Assembly: GCF_023699475.1 (NCBI RefSeq)
Contig: NZ_JALXFV010000008.1
Coordinates: 720,583 to 784,582, forward strand
DNA length: 64,000 bases
Source: Halomarina rubra
GTDB lineage: Archaea > Halobacteriota > Halobacteria > Halobacteriales > Haloarculaceae
Reading direction: 5' to 3'
How positions within the stretch are numbered: position 1 is the first letter of the stretch; the number at the start of each line of letters is the position of its first letter. A program made the position numbers and the translations under genes. Below the pieces are notes generated by a model that saw only the letters and a program-made list of their open reading frames with translations, was not told where the DNA came from and did not search any database. Shown here piece after piece: positions 41,139-49,996 of this stretch.

Positions 41139-41615
41139 ATGAAACACCTCCCGAAACACGTCCGTCCGCGCTGGCGGTATCTCGGCGTCGGCATCGAGAG
41201 TTGGCCCGACGCTCGTATCGACCGGCGCGCGTTCCAGCGCGACCTCTGGTACGCCGCTCAGAACCTCCTGGGCGACGTCGGTAGCGCCGCCATCGACGGC
41301 ACCGTCTACGGGTTCACCTTCGAAGCGGGGGTCGGCGACGCCGTCGTCCGTGTCCGGCGTGGTGAGGTCGAGCGCGCCCGAGCGGCGCTCGCCTGTCTCG
41401 ACCGCGTCGACGGCCACCCGGTGCGCGTGACGGTCCGCGGTGTCAGCGGGACGGTCCGCGCCTGCGAAGAAAGCTATATACACCGCCCGCTGGAATCGAC
41501 GGACGAGAAACGCGTCGAGTTCGAGGACTCGGACCGCACCGCACTCGCCCGTGGCGGACGGGTCGACGTGCGGGTCGGCGACGGGTTCGCGGGCGCGACG
41601 GATTACGACTGCTAA
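41139..41615 (+). CDS. rnp2: Ribonuclease P protein component 2 (Pop5)
   Basis: A 158-residue Pop5-type RNase P protein: KHLPKHVRPRWRYLGVGIES and WYAAQNLLGDVGSAAIDGTV are conserved, with an acidic C-terminus. With Rpp30 (rnp3) it forms the catalytic protein pair that activates the RNase P RNA. Followed by psmA after 18 bases; a TATA-like stretch (GATTACGACTGCTAAG, 41601-41616) within its end may give psmA extra transcription. Confidence 0.93.
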   Translation: MKHLPKHVRPRWRYLGVGIESWPDARIDRRAFQRDLWYAAQNLLGDVGSAAIDGTVYGFTFEAGVGDAVVRVRRGEVERARAALACLDRVDGHPVRVTVRGVSGTVRACEESYIHRPLESTDEKRVEFEDSDRTALARGGRVDVRVGDGFAGATDYDC

Positions 41616-41633
41616 GCTCATCCATCTCCACCA

Positions 41634-42383
41634 ATGCAAGGTCAAAATCAACAGCAGGCGTACGACCGCGGGATCACCATCTTCTCGCCGGACGGCCGCC
41701 TCTACCAGGTCGAGTACGCCCGTGAAGCCGTCAAGCGGGGCACCGCGAGCATCGGCGTTCGAACGAACGACGGCGTCGTCCTCGTCGTCGACAAGCGCAT
41801 CCGCTCGCCCCTCCTCGAAGGGACGAGCGTCGAGAAACTCCACAAGGTCGACGACCACGTCGGCATCGCCAGCGCCGGCCACGTCGCCGACGCCCGACAG
41901 CTCATCGACTACGCGCGCCGACAGGCGCAGGTCGAGCAGCTCCGGTACGGCGAACCCATCGGCGTCGAACCGCTGACGAAGATGGTCGTCGACAACATCC
42001 AGCAGTACACGCAGGTCGGCGGCGCACGCCCGTTCGGCGTCGCGCTCATCATCGGCGGCGTCGAGGACGGCGAACCGCGCCTCTACGAGACCGACCCCTC
42101 GGGGACGCCCTACGAATGGAAGGCGCTCGCCGTCGGCGGCAACCGCAACGACATCGAGGACTACCTCAAGGAGAACTACACCGAGGAGATGGACCTCGAC
42201 GCGGGCGTCGGCCTCGCGCTCGAAGCGCTCGACTCGGTCAACGAGGAGGGTCTGCAGGCGGAGGGCCTCGGCGTCGCCACCGTGGACGTCGAGACCGAGC
42301 AGTACCGCGAACTGCCCGTCGACGAGGTCGACGAGTACCTCACCGAACACGACCTGCTGGCCGACGACGAGCCAGAGGAGTAA
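41634..42383 (+). CDS. psmA: Proteasome alpha subunit
   Basis: A 249-residue alpha-ring subunit of the 20S proteasome. The N-terminal gate helix signature YDRGITIFSPDGRLYQVEYA is intact, followed by KRGTASIGVRTNDGVVLVVD. The C-terminus is acidic (LLADDEPEE), without a clear HbYX partner role because that motif belongs to the ATPase. It stands in the RNase P/SBDS gene cluster, as in many archaea; the beta subunit is at 8677. Confidence 0.97.
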   Translation: MQGQNQQQAYDRGITIFSPDGRLYQVEYAREAVKRGTASIGVRTNDGVVLVVDKRIRSPLLEGTSVEKLHKVDDHVGIASAGHVADARQLIDYARRQAQVEQLRYGEPIGVEPLTKMVVDNIQQYTQVGGARPFGVALIIGGVEDGEPRLYETDPSGTPYEWKALAVGGNRNDIEDYLKENYTEEMDLDAGVGLALEALDSVNEEGLQAEGLGVATVDVETEQYRELPVDEVDEYLTEHDLLADDEPEE

Positions 42384-42545
42384 CGGGTCGGCCGTCACTG
42401 CTCACGATTTTCACGGCACCGGAGCGACTGCACTGGCCGGCGTACACCAGCAACGAGACGACACGCGCGGCCGTCACGGGCAGTACGCGGCGGTCGTCGA
42501 GGGAAGCGGGAAACACACTTGAACCGTGGTGCGGTACGTATCGGC

Positions 42546-43271
42546 ATGATTTCGCTGGACGAAGCGGTGACGGCCCGACTCGAATCCCACGGGGCGCGCT
42601 TCGAGGTGCTCATCGACCCGGACGCCGCTCTCGCGATGAAACGTGGCGAGTTCGACGGCGATTTGGAGGAGGTCATCGCCGCAGAGGACGTCTTCGAGGA
42701 CGCCTCGCGGGGGGACCGACCCGCCGAATCGGACCTCGAGGACGTGTTCGACACAACCGACCCGATGGCAATCATCCCCGAAGTGGTCCGTCGCGGTGAG
42801 ATACAGATCACGGCCGAGCAGCGCCGCGAGATGCAAGAACAGAAACGCCGACAGCTCGTCAACACCATCGCGCGAAACGCGGTCAACCCGCAGATGGACG
42901 ACGCCCCCCACCCGCCCGAGCGCATCGAACGGGCGCTGGAGGAGGCGCGGTTCAAGGTCGACCCGATGGAACCCGTCGAGAACCAGGTCGACGACGCCCT
43001 CGACGTGCTCCGACCGGTCATCCCCATCCGGTTCGACGAGATGACCGTCGCCGTCCGCCTGCCCCCCGACTACGCCGGGAGCGGGCAGGCCCGGGTCCGC
43101 CAGTTCGGCGAACTCGAACGCGAGGAGTGGCAGAACGACGGCGGCTGGGTCGGCGTCGTCACCTTCCCGGCGGGCATCCAGAACGACCTCTACGACCTGG
43201 TCAACGAGGTGTCCTCCGGCGAGGCCGAGACGCGCGTCATCAAGGACGAGGACGAACTGTCGACGCGGTAG
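42546..43271 (+). CDS. SBDS-family ribosome maturation factor
   Basis: A 241-residue protein of the Shwachman-Bodian-Diamond (SBDS/Sdo1) family, which helps mature the large ribosomal subunit. MISLDEAVTARLESHGARFE, then EVIAAEDVFEDASRGDRP-type and NTIARNAVNPQMDDAPHPPE are conserved. The three-domain length is normal. A TATA-like ACTTGAAC (42517-42524) lies 22-29 bases before the ATG; a longer start at 42519 would overlap it. It is the last member of the exosome-superoperon cluster; no rrp4, rrp41 or rrp42 follows. Confidence 0.94.
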   Translation: MISLDEAVTARLESHGARFEVLIDPDAALAMKRGEFDGDLEEVIAAEDVFEDASRGDRPAESDLEDVFDTTDPMAIIPEVVRRGEIQITAEQRREMQEQKRRQLVNTIARNAVNPQMDDAPHPPERIERALEEARFKVDPMEPVENQVDDALDVLRPVIPIRFDEMTVAVRLPPDYAGSGQARVRQFGELEREEWQNDGGWVGVVTFPAGIQNDLYDLVNEVSSGEAETRVIKDEDELSTR

Positions 43272-43398
43272 CGGCTCTCGCGGCTTTTGCGGCGTCGGTG
43301 TCGTCGGTAGCGTCGGTGGCGCAGATTCGAAGGGCCGGTGTCCGGCGAGACGGAGCGGACGCTCCAGCGTTGGTCCGATCGAGAAAGTGAGTCGAGCG

Positions 43399-43716
43399 CT
43401 ATCCGAGTTTGAAGCCGGCCATGAACCCTGCGGCGAAGCCGCCGGAGATGGAGACCGTCGAGAGGACGCTCATCAGGAAGTCCGGGGGCTGACTCGACGT
43501 CGCCGCACTGCCGGCGTCGAGCATGCCGCCGGAGATGCGCTCCCAGTCGACGGTGAGGATGCCCTCCGATTCGAGGAACTTGAACGCGGCCAACTGGAGG
43601 CCGACGAGGACGGCGATCACCTTCGCGATCTTCTTCGCGGCGAACCCCATGACGCCGCCGATGACCCCGCCGGTGCCGAGGTCGAGACCGAGTTGTGTCG
43701 GGTCGATTCCTGCCAT
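43399..43716 (-). CDS. FUN14-family membrane protein
   Basis: A 105-residue FUN14-domain protein: DLGTGGVIGGVMGFAAKKIA and VIAVLVGLQLAAFKFLESEG are the family core with Gly-rich transmembrane helices; the final helix is VSISGGFAAGFMAGFKLG. In eukaryotes FUN14 domains sit in the mitochondrial outer membrane; the archaeal role is unknown. A GTTTACC box (43740-43746 on this strand) is 27 bases upstream. Divergent from hflX, convergent with the SBDS-family gene. Confidence 0.88.
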   Translation of the reverse strand: MAGIDPTQLGLDLGTGGVIGGVMGFAAKKIAKVIAVLVGLQLAAFKFLESEGILTVDWERISGGMLDAGSAATSSQPPDFLMSVLSTVSISGGFAAGFMAGFKLG

Positions 43717-43804
43717 GTGAGTGTCAGGGAAACCGACTGGTAAACCTCTTGCGACTAGCTGTGTAGCCCGAGGAACGTGACGCCCGAGTGGGGACTGCCC
43801 GGAA

Positions 43805-43813
43805 GTTAAATAG
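43805..43813 (+). promoter_or_regulatory. TATA box of hflX
   Basis: GTTAAATAG, 24-32 bases before the GTG at 43837; leaderless. Confidence 0.6.
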
Positions 43814-43836
43814 TCGCACGTCCTAACGCCGCGTGA

Positions 43837-45153
43837 GTGACCGCCACACACCGCGACCCCGAGACGGCCGTCATCGCCGCACGCGCCGACGCCGGGGAAC
43901 CCGACACGGAGGAGATTCGTGACCTCGCTGCGGCGGCCGGCCTCACGGTCGCCGGCGAGGTGACCCAGACGCGCAAGGAGGACCCTGCGCTCTGTCTCGG
44001 GGAGGGGAAAGTCGAGGAACTCGCCGCGACCGTCGACGAGACGGGCGCGGGCGTGGTCGTCTTCGACAACCGCCTCGGCCCGTACCAGACGTACAACCTC
44101 GGGACCAAACTCCCCGAGGGCGTCGAGGTGAAAGACCGCTTCCGGCTCATCCTCGACATCTTCGGCCAGCGCGCCCAGACCCGCAAAGCCCAACTCCAGG
44201 TCGAACTCGCCGAGTTGCGCTACGAACTCCCGCGCGTCGAGGCGAAGGTGTCGCTGGCCCGACGCGACGAGCGCCCCGGTTTCATGGGGCTCGGTGAGTA
44301 CGACGACTCGCGCGAACGGGACATCAAATCGCGCATCTCGCGCATCCGGGACGAACTCCAGCGTATCGAGGACGACGAGGAACACCGCCGCGAACAGCGC
44401 CGCGAGTCCGGGTTCGACCTCGTCGCGCTCGCCGGCTACACGAACGCCGGGAAGTCGACGCTCCTCCGACGCCTCGCCGCCGACCTCGACGTCGACGAGA
44501 ACGAGGACCTCCACCCGGACCTCGACAAGACCGCCGAGTCCCAGGACAAACTGTTCACGACGCTCGGGACGACGACCCGACGAGTCGACACCGACCGGCG
44601 GAACGTGCTCGTCACCGACACCGTCGGGTTCGTCTCGGACCTCCCCCACTGGCTCGTCGAGTCGTTCAAGTCCACGCTCGACGCCGTCTACCGCGCGGAC
44701 CTCGTCTTGCTGGTCGTCGATGTCTCCGAACCCGTCGAGGACATCCGCCAGAAGCTCGTGACGAGTCACGACACCCTCTACGAGCGCAACGAGGCACCCA
44801 TCGTCACCGTGCTCAACAAGGTCGACAAGGTGTCCGCCGACGAGGTCGAGCGCAAACGCGAGGCGCTGGCCGCCCTCGCCCCCGACCCCGTCGCCGTCAG
44901 CGGGAAGGAGGGTCTCGACATCGACACGCTGCTTGGGCGCATCGACACGGACCTCCCCCCCTACGACCGCGAGCGTCTCGTCCTCCCGATGAGCGACGAG
45001 GCGATGAGCCTCGTCTCGTGGATCCACGACCACGCCCACGTCCGGGAAGTCGACTACGCCGACGAGGTGGTCGTCGACTTCGAGGCGCGGCCCTCCATCG
45101 TCGAGCGCGCCCGAGCGCGTGCGAACGACATCGCCGTCCCCGCCGAGTCGTAG
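43837..45153 (+). CDS. hflX: GTPase HflX
   Basis: A 438-residue GTPase that binds and splits stalled ribosomes. The N-terminal domain (to about residue 150) precedes a helical hairpin, then the G domain with G1 LAGYTNAGKSTLLRR, G3 LVTDTVGFVSDLP and G4 VLNKVDKV. GERPGFMGLGEYDDS-like loop (RPGFMGLGEYDDSRERDIKS) is the HflX signature between the domains. GTG start is set by the TATA box 24-32 bases upstream. Single gene. Confidence 0.94.
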   Translation: MTATHRDPETAVIAARADAGEPDTEEIRDLAAAAGLTVAGEVTQTRKEDPALCLGEGKVEELAATVDETGAGVVVFDNRLGPYQTYNLGTKLPEGVEVKDRFRLILDIFGQRAQTRKAQLQVELAELRYELPRVEAKVSLARRDERPGFMGLGEYDDSRERDIKSRISRIRDELQRIEDDEEHRREQRRESGFDLVALAGYTNAGKSTLLRRLAADLDVDENEDLHPDLDKTAESQDKLFTTLGTTTRRVDTDRRNVLVTDTVGFVSDLPHWLVESFKSTLDAVYRADLVLLVVDVSEPVEDIRQKLVTSHDTLYERNEAPIVTVLNKVDKVSADEVERKREALAALAPDPVAVSGKEGLDIDTLLGRIDTDLPPYDRERLVLPMSDEAMSLVSWIHDHAHVREVDYADEVVVDFEARPSIVERARARANDIAVPAES

Positions 45154-45229
45154 TTCGCCCCCGTTCTCGACCGTCCCGAAGTCACCCCCGGCCCCGAGAG
45201 CTAACTGCTCGCGCGTCGACTCCGCGAGC

Positions 45230-45838
45230 GTGTCCTACGACCTGCGCCCGACCGAGGCAGAACTGAGCGAGGCACGCGCGCTCGTCGGCGTCGCCCTCGA
45301 CACCTGCGAACGGAGCGACCTGCTCGGCGACCCGCTGGAGACACCGCTGCACGTCGCGCTGGGGTGGACCGACAGCGAGAGCGTCCGCGAGGAGCGACGG
45401 GGCGTCTCGGGGACGACGTTCGGGGCGGGCGAGGTCGAACTGGCGTTCAACGCCGACGTCTCGGGGTGGACCGACGCGCTCGGCCCGGTCGTCGCCCAGC
45501 AGTTCGGCCGTGCGTGGGCCGACGACCGAATCGAGGTGGCGTTCCGCTGGCAGCGCCTCCTGCGTGAGGCGCTCGCCCACGGGTTCGCGACGCGAACGCA
45601 CCCGGACGCCCCGACCTCGTGGCGTGAGACCGACGAGGCAGCCCTGACCGACCGGTGGGCGGCGATTCGCGACGAACTGGGAGAGCGAGACGACCTGCCG
45701 GCCGACCGGGTCACGATGGGCGTGGCGGCCGCTGTGAGCGACCGGCTGGCGGCGGAGACCGAGGACGCGACGCTCGGGTCGTGGGTCGACCTCGACCGCG
45801 GGGCCGTCCAGCGGGCGGGTGACGCCGCGTTCGGGTGA
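45230..45838 (+). CDS. Conserved protein, possibly a DUF2268-like fold without zinc site
   Basis: A 202-residue acidic protein starting at GTG 45230. The segment GVSGTTFGAGEVELAFNADV followed by WTDALGPVVAQQFGRAWADD resembles DUF2268 putative zinc proteases. The position where those proteins have HExxH reads VAQQFGRAW, so no metal site would form. The likeness is by eye and may be wrong. A CTAACTG element (about 45201-45207) lies 27 bases upstream. It ends 24 bases before the stop of moaC, which faces it. Confidence 0.6.
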   Translation: MSYDLRPTEAELSEARALVGVALDTCERSDLLGDPLETPLHVALGWTDSESVREERRGVSGTTFGAGEVELAFNADVSGWTDALGPVVAQQFGRAWADDRIEVAFRWQRLLREALAHGFATRTHPDAPTSWRETDEAALTDRWAAIRDELGERDDLPADRVTMGVAAAVSDRLAAETEDATLGSWVDLDRGAVQRAGDAAFG

Positions 45839-45862
45839 GTCGGCCCGCCGGCGAGCAGCGCG

Positions 45863-46399
45863 TTACAGCGAGCGTTTCTCCTTCGAGACGACCCGGACGT
45901 TCTCGATGCGGGTGCCGGGGTACTGGCCGTCGGCGTCCTTCTCCGCGGCTTTCACCATGTCCCAGACGACGTTGAGTCCGGTCGTCACGCCCTCCAGCGC
46001 CTCCATCTCACAGCCGGTCTTCCCGGTCGTCTCGACGGCCACCTCCGCGGTGACGCGGTCGTCCTCGACGGCGAACGCCGTCTCGACGTTCGTGATGGGT
46101 ATCTGGTGGCACATCGGGATGGTCTCCCAGGTGTGTTTCACCGCCTGGACCGCGCCGATGCGGGCCGTCGCCAGCACGTCGCCCTTCGAGAGCGCGTCGT
46201 CGCGGATGGCCGCGACGGTCCCCGGAGAGAGGTGAATCTCGCCGGCGGCGACCGCCCGTCGTGCGGTGTCGGGTTTCGCCCCTACGTCCACCATCTGGAC
46301 CTCGCCGCGCTCGTCGGTGTGAGTCAGGTCGTCGCCGGGGCTACCGGCGTCGTTCGCGTCGGTGGCTCCTCCGGGTTCCTCGCTCTCGTCCTCGTTCAT
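45863..46399 (-). CDS. moaC: Cyclic pyranopterin monophosphate synthase
   Basis: A 178-residue enzyme of molybdenum-cofactor synthesis acting after MoaA. Conserved parts are QMVDVGAKPDTARRAVAAGE, MCHQIPITNVETAFAVEDDR (active-site MCHxIP) and TGCEMEALEGVTTGLNVVWD. An acidic 30-residue N-terminal extension is present. Its ATG overlaps the nnr stop by four bases, so it is translated with nnr. Confidence 0.96.
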   Translation of the reverse strand: MNEDESEEPGGATDANDAGSPGDDLTHTDERGEVQMVDVGAKPDTARRAVAAGEIHLSPGTVAAIRDDALSKGDVLATARIGAVQAVKHTWETIPMCHQIPITNVETAFAVEDDRVTAEVAVETTGKTGCEMEALEGVTTGLNVVWDMVKAAEKDADGQYPGTRIENVRVVSKEKRSL

Positions 46400-47847
46400 G
46401 ACTCCGGTCGGTCCTCGCCCCAGATAGCTCGTGGGATACGGTCGAGGAGGTCCGAGGCGAGCAACCCGCCGCCGGGGGCGTGCTCCTCGGCGACGAGTTC
46501 GCCGGCCCGCCCGTTGACGTACGGAGCGACGCAGGCCGCCTCGAAGGGGTCGAGCGTCGCCACCATCGCCGCGGTGATGCCCGCGAGCGTGTCGCCGGTC
46601 CCGCCGACGGTCATCCCCGGGGTGCCTGCCCGACAGACCCGCGTCCGCTCGCCGTCGGAGACGACGTCCGTCTTCGCCTTCGCGAGGACGACGTGGCCTA
46701 ACTCTGCCGCGAGCGACTCGACGGCGTCCTCGTCGCCTCGGAAGTCCTCGACGGCCTCGCCGCCCAACTCGACGAACTCGTGGCTGTTCGGCGTCAACAC
46801 GAGGTCGGCGTCGGTGTCGACCTCGGGGACGACCGAGAGCGCGTCGGCGTCGACGACCGCTCGGCCCTCGAACGAGTCGAGGAACTCGCGGACCGCGTCG
46901 AGGGTGTCGTCGGCGCTCCCGAGACCCGGACCCAGTACGACGACGTCGTCGTGGTCGTGGGCCGTCTCGACGAGGTCCGGGACGTGCTCGGGGGTAAGCC
47001 GCTCGCCGTCGTACGGCTGGACGATGAGGTCCTCGGCGTAGCTCGCGATAGGTGTCTTCACCGACTCGGGGACGGCGACGAACGAGAGGTCCGCACCCGC
47101 TCGGAGCGCCCCCTGTGCGGCCATTGCGGGCGCACCGGTGTACGGACCGCCACCGATTACGAACACCCGGCCGTTGTCGCCCTTGGTCTCGCCGCCGCGA
47201 CGGACCCGCTGGAGGTCCCCCCGCTCGACGAACCGTTCTGCGGCCGCGGGGATGCCGATGTCCGCGACGGTCACGACGCAGTCGAGGGCGTCGAGACCGG
47301 GTTTCGCGTCGTGGAACGTGACGACGTGGTCGGCGTCGACGGCGGGCGTGGCGCGGTCGCCGGTGTCGGCGTCGACCCCGGAGGGGACGTCGACGGCGAC
47401 GACCGTCGCGTCGAGGGCGTCGACGGCCTCGATGGCACTGCGTTCGGGTTCGCGGGGGTCGCCGGTGACGCCGGTACCGAGCATCGCGTCGACGACCACG
47501 TCGGGGGCACCGAGGTCGAGGGTCGTCGAGTCCCGGACCTCGCGAGCGTCGAGGTCGGCGCGCTGGAGCGCCGCCCAGTTCTCGCGAGCGATGTCGGTCG
47601 AGATGGTCTCGGCGCGCCCGAGCAGGTGGACCGTCACGTCGTACTCGGACAGGAACCGGGCGGCGACGAGGCCGTCGCCGCCGTTGTTCCCGCGACCGGC
47701 GACGATGGCGACCCGTGCGCCGGGGTCGGCGACCTCCCTCACGACGCGGGCGACGGCGTTGCCACTCGACTCCATCAACTGCTTCCGTGGGACGCCGAGG
47801 GCCGCCGCGTTCTCGTCGACGACGGCCATCTCGTCGGCGGATATCAT
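46396..47847 (-). CDS. nnr: Bifunctional NAD(P)HX epimerase/dehydratase
   Basis: A 483-residue fusion repairing damaged NAD(P)H hydrates. The N-terminal epimerase part (MISADEMAVVDENAAALGVP; VAGRGNNGGDGLVAAR) is followed from about residue 220 by the ribokinase-like dehydratase with VFVIGGGPYTGAPAMAAQGA, DLVLTPNSHEFVELGG and TPGMTVGGTGDTLAGITAAM. ATG 47847 is leaderless with GTTTAACC (47872-47879 on this strand). moaC follows with overlapping ends. Confidence 0.95.
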   Translation of the reverse strand: MISADEMAVVDENAAALGVPRKQLMESSGNAVARVVREVADPGARVAIVAGRGNNGGDGLVAARFLSEYDVTVHLLGRAETISTDIARENWAALQRADLDAREVRDSTTLDLGAPDVVVDAMLGTGVTGDPREPERSAIEAVDALDATVVAVDVPSGVDADTGDRATPAVDADHVVTFHDAKPGLDALDCVVTVADIGIPAAAERFVERGDLQRVRRGGETKGDNGRVFVIGGGPYTGAPAMAAQGALRAGADLSFVAVPESVKTPIASYAEDLIVQPYDGERLTPEHVPDLVETAHDHDDVVVLGPGLGSADDTLDAVREFLDSFEGRAVVDADALSVVPEVDTDADLVLTPNSHEFVELGGEAVEDFRGDEDAVESLAAELGHVVLAKAKTDVVSDGERTRVCRAGTPGMTVGGTGDTLAGITAAMVATLDPFEAACVAPYVNGRAGELVAEEHAPGGGLLASDLLDRIPRAIWGEDRPES

Positions 47848-47925
47848 ACCGACGCGGACTCGCGGCGAGGGGTTAAACGTGCGGGCGACCGGCGAGGAGC
47901 GGCCCCGACAGCGCGCCGCGAGCAC

Positions 47926-48231
47926 TCACCGTCGAATCTCGAACCCCTCGACGCCCTCGGGAGGTTCGGTCTCGGCGGTCACGTCCTCGACGCGTGCTCG
48001 TCTCGGTCCGTCCTCGCACCACGCCAGCAGGCGTTCGACGGCGTTCTCGGGGCCTTCGAACACCGCCTCGACGCGGCCGTCGGTGCGGTTGCGGACCCAG
48101 CCGTCGACGCCGAGTTCGGTCGCGGCCTCGCGCGTCGACGCCCGGTAGGTCACCCCCTGGACGCGGCCGGTGACGAACACGTGACGGCGGACGCGCTGGT
48201 CGGTCGGAGCGCCGGACTCGTGGTCGGACAT
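47926..48231 (-). CDS. acyP: Acylphosphatase
   Basis: A 101-residue enzyme that hydrolyses acyl phosphates. VTGRVQGVTYRASTREAATE holds the catalytic Arg (usual motif GxVQGVxxR with Tyr for Phe), and DGWVRNRTDGRVEAVFEGP holds the catalytic Asn. A TATA-like GTGTATAACGG (48284-48294 on this strand) would give a leader of about 27 bases. Its stop is 78 bases before the nnr start, which has its own promoter. Confidence 0.93.
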   Translation of the reverse strand: MSDHESGAPTDQRVRRHVFVTGRVQGVTYRASTREAATELGVDGWVRNRTDGRVEAVFEGPENAVERLLAWCEDGPRRARVEDVTAETEPPEGVEGFEIRR

Positions 48232-48393
48232 GGCTCGGGGTACACGCGTCAGGGTGATGAACGGTACGGCGAAGGACCACCACCGTTATACACCAGTGTC
48301 CGAAATCGAGAGTGGTTCGTGGGTCCCCGCTGGGATTCCGCTACTGCTCTCGCAGACCCACGACCGTCTCCGGGGGGTCTCCCCCGTCTCTAC

Positions 48394-49308
48394 TCACGTC
48401 TCGCCGCCGGTCCTGAGGTGGAAGAACACGTACGTCTGGGCGTAGCCCGCGTAGTCGCCGCCGAAGCGCTCGCGGATGGCCCGCGAGGTCTCGGCGTAGT
48501 TCCCACCCTCGCAGTCGGGGTAGTGATCGGCGATGGCCGTCCGAATCCACGTGTCGAGGGGCACCGCTTCGAGGAAGTCCAGCGAGAACAGCGCCACGCA
48601 GTCGGCGACCTTCTCGCCGACGCCGACGAACTGTGTGAGGAACTCGCGGGCGTCCTCGTAGTCGAGGCTCCGGGCGGTGTCGGGGTGGGCCTCGCCCGTC
48701 GCGACCATCTCGGCGGTCCGGGCGACGTAGGGGGCGCGATACCCCAGACTCAGGTCCCGGAGGTCGACTTCGGTGGCCGTCGCCAACTGCTCGGGCGTGG
48801 GGAACGCGTGGTAGGTCGCGCCGTCGAACTCGACGGGCGTGCCGTACTCGCGGGCGAGGCGCTCTTGCATCCCGTGGATGCGCGAGACGCGCATCTGCGC
48901 AGAGCAGATGAACGAGACGAGACAGGGGAACGACGGGTCCCGAACGAGACGCATCCCGCGATATCGGTCGAACGCGGCGTCGAGCAGGGGGTCCTCGGGG
49001 GTGGCCGCCATGATGGCGTCGAGGTCGTCGTCCAGTCTGAGTAGTCGCACGAGGTGGTCGTGGGCGTCGACGGCGGCCTCCCACTCCAGACGACCGTCGT
49101 GCTGGCGGGCGCGGACGACCGCGGGGGCCCCGCCGGTCACGGCTTCGGGGACGACCGTCGAGTACCACGCGTCGCCACCGTGGGCGAGGGTGTCCTCGAA
49201 CATCCGGTCGTCCTCGCGCGACCAGACGTAGGTCTGGCCGCTCTCGACGGTCGCCTGCAGGTCGAACCCCCCGGGAAGCGTCTCCAGCGGTATCTCGCCC
49301 GTCTCCAT
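48394..49308 (-). CDS. ogg: 8-oxoguanine DNA glycosylase/lyase (HhH-GPD)
   Basis: A 304-residue base-excision repair enzyme. The helix-hairpin-helix FVGVGEKVADCVALF has the catalytic Lys233, and the active-site Asp252 is in AVPLDTWIR. The N-terminal AlkA/OGG-type domain (DLQATVESGQTYVWSRE) is typical of OGG1-like proteins. No Fe-S cluster cysteines follow. A longer frame upstream lies toward the UPF0212 promoter and is not used. It is divergent from that gene. Confidence 0.92.
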   Translation of the reverse strand: METGEIPLETLPGGFDLQATVESGQTYVWSREDDRMFEDTLAHGGDAWYSTVVPEAVTGGAPAVVRARQHDGRLEWEAAVDAHDHLVRLLRLDDDLDAIMAATPEDPLLDAAFDRYRGMRLVRDPSFPCLVSFICSAQMRVSRIHGMQERLAREYGTPVEFDGATYHAFPTPEQLATATEVDLRDLSLGYRAPYVARTAEMVATGEAHPDTARSLDYEDAREFLTQFVGVGEKVADCVALFSLDFLEAVPLDTWIRTAIADHYPDCEGGNYAETSRAIRERFGGDYAGYAQTYVFFHLRTGGET

Positions 49309-49388
49309 CGTCCGCCCTACGCGAGACTCCGTGTTGGCGGTTTCGAAGGCGGGCGAAGGTTCTTGCCAACGCGCGGACAAGGTGTGCT

Positions 49389-49841
49389 ATGGATTGTCGT
49401 GTCGTCGTCGAGGCCGCGGTGCCGGTGTACGACGTGGGGACCGCGGAGGAGGCCGTCCGCATCGGTATCTCCAAGACGGGTGACATGCTCAACCCGGACC
49501 TCAACTACGTCGAGATCTCGATGGGCGAGCGCCACTGTCCGCACTGCCGGGAGGAACTCGAACCGGCGTTCGTCGCCGCCGACGAGGGGTTGGTCTCGCT
49601 CGAACTGGAGATGACGGTGTTCAACGTCCAGGACGAGCAACACGCCTCGCGTATCGCGCGCAAGGAGATCGGCCAGCGGATGCGCAACATCCCGCTCGAC
49701 GTCCTCCACGTCGACGTGATCGAGGAGGAGGACGACGACGGCGACGACGGTAACGACGACACGGCGGTCGATTCGACGAACGAGAGCGTCACCGACGGTG
49801 GCGACATGATTCCGGACGTCGAGGAACTCATCGAGGAGTAG
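49389..49841 (+). CDS. UPF0212 (DUF555) family protein, copy 2
   Basis: A 150-residue protein: DCRVVVEAAVPVYDVGTAEE, then EISMGERHCPHCREELEPAF and FNVQDEQHASRIARKEIGQR, like the protein at 7773 (FNAEGEQHAQRIAKSEIGGA). It has CPHC where the other has CPAC and a longer, Asp-rich C-terminal tail. Two diverged copies in one genome suggest that they form a pair or have separate partners. A TTCTTGCC element (49359-49366) lies about 27 bases upstream. Divergent from ogg. Confidence 0.87.
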   Translation: MDCRVVVEAAVPVYDVGTAEEAVRIGISKTGDMLNPDLNYVEISMGERHCPHCREELEPAFVAADEGLVSLELEMTVFNVQDEQHASRIARKEIGQRMRNIPLDVLHVDVIEEEDDDGDDGNDDTAVDSTNESVTDGGDMIPDVEELIEE

Positions 49842-49899
49842 CGGCGACCGACACGACGCCCCACAGCGTTCGGCGAGATTCTACCGGTTCGGCGGGAGT

Positions 49900-49915
49900 C
49901 GAGCGGCGGCGCTCG
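49900..49915. terminator. Hairpin between convergent genes
   Basis: CGAGCG-GCGG-CGCTCG, a 6-base-pair stem in the 155-base gap where the UPF0212 and UPF0058 genes converge. No T-run follows closely; a two-way end signal is possible. Confidence 0.25.
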
Positions 49916-49996
49916 GGTGGTGGCTCATGCGAGTCCCCTGCCGGCGCGAGCGTCGTCACTCGACGCCTGCTGTCGTGGGGGGACCGCGTCGAGAAC

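Noticed and set aside
43290-43322. Three tandem CGTCGGT-like units after the SBDS-family gene
   Set aside because: Imperfect, short and of the same composition as surrounding DNA; no CRISPR-like spacing.
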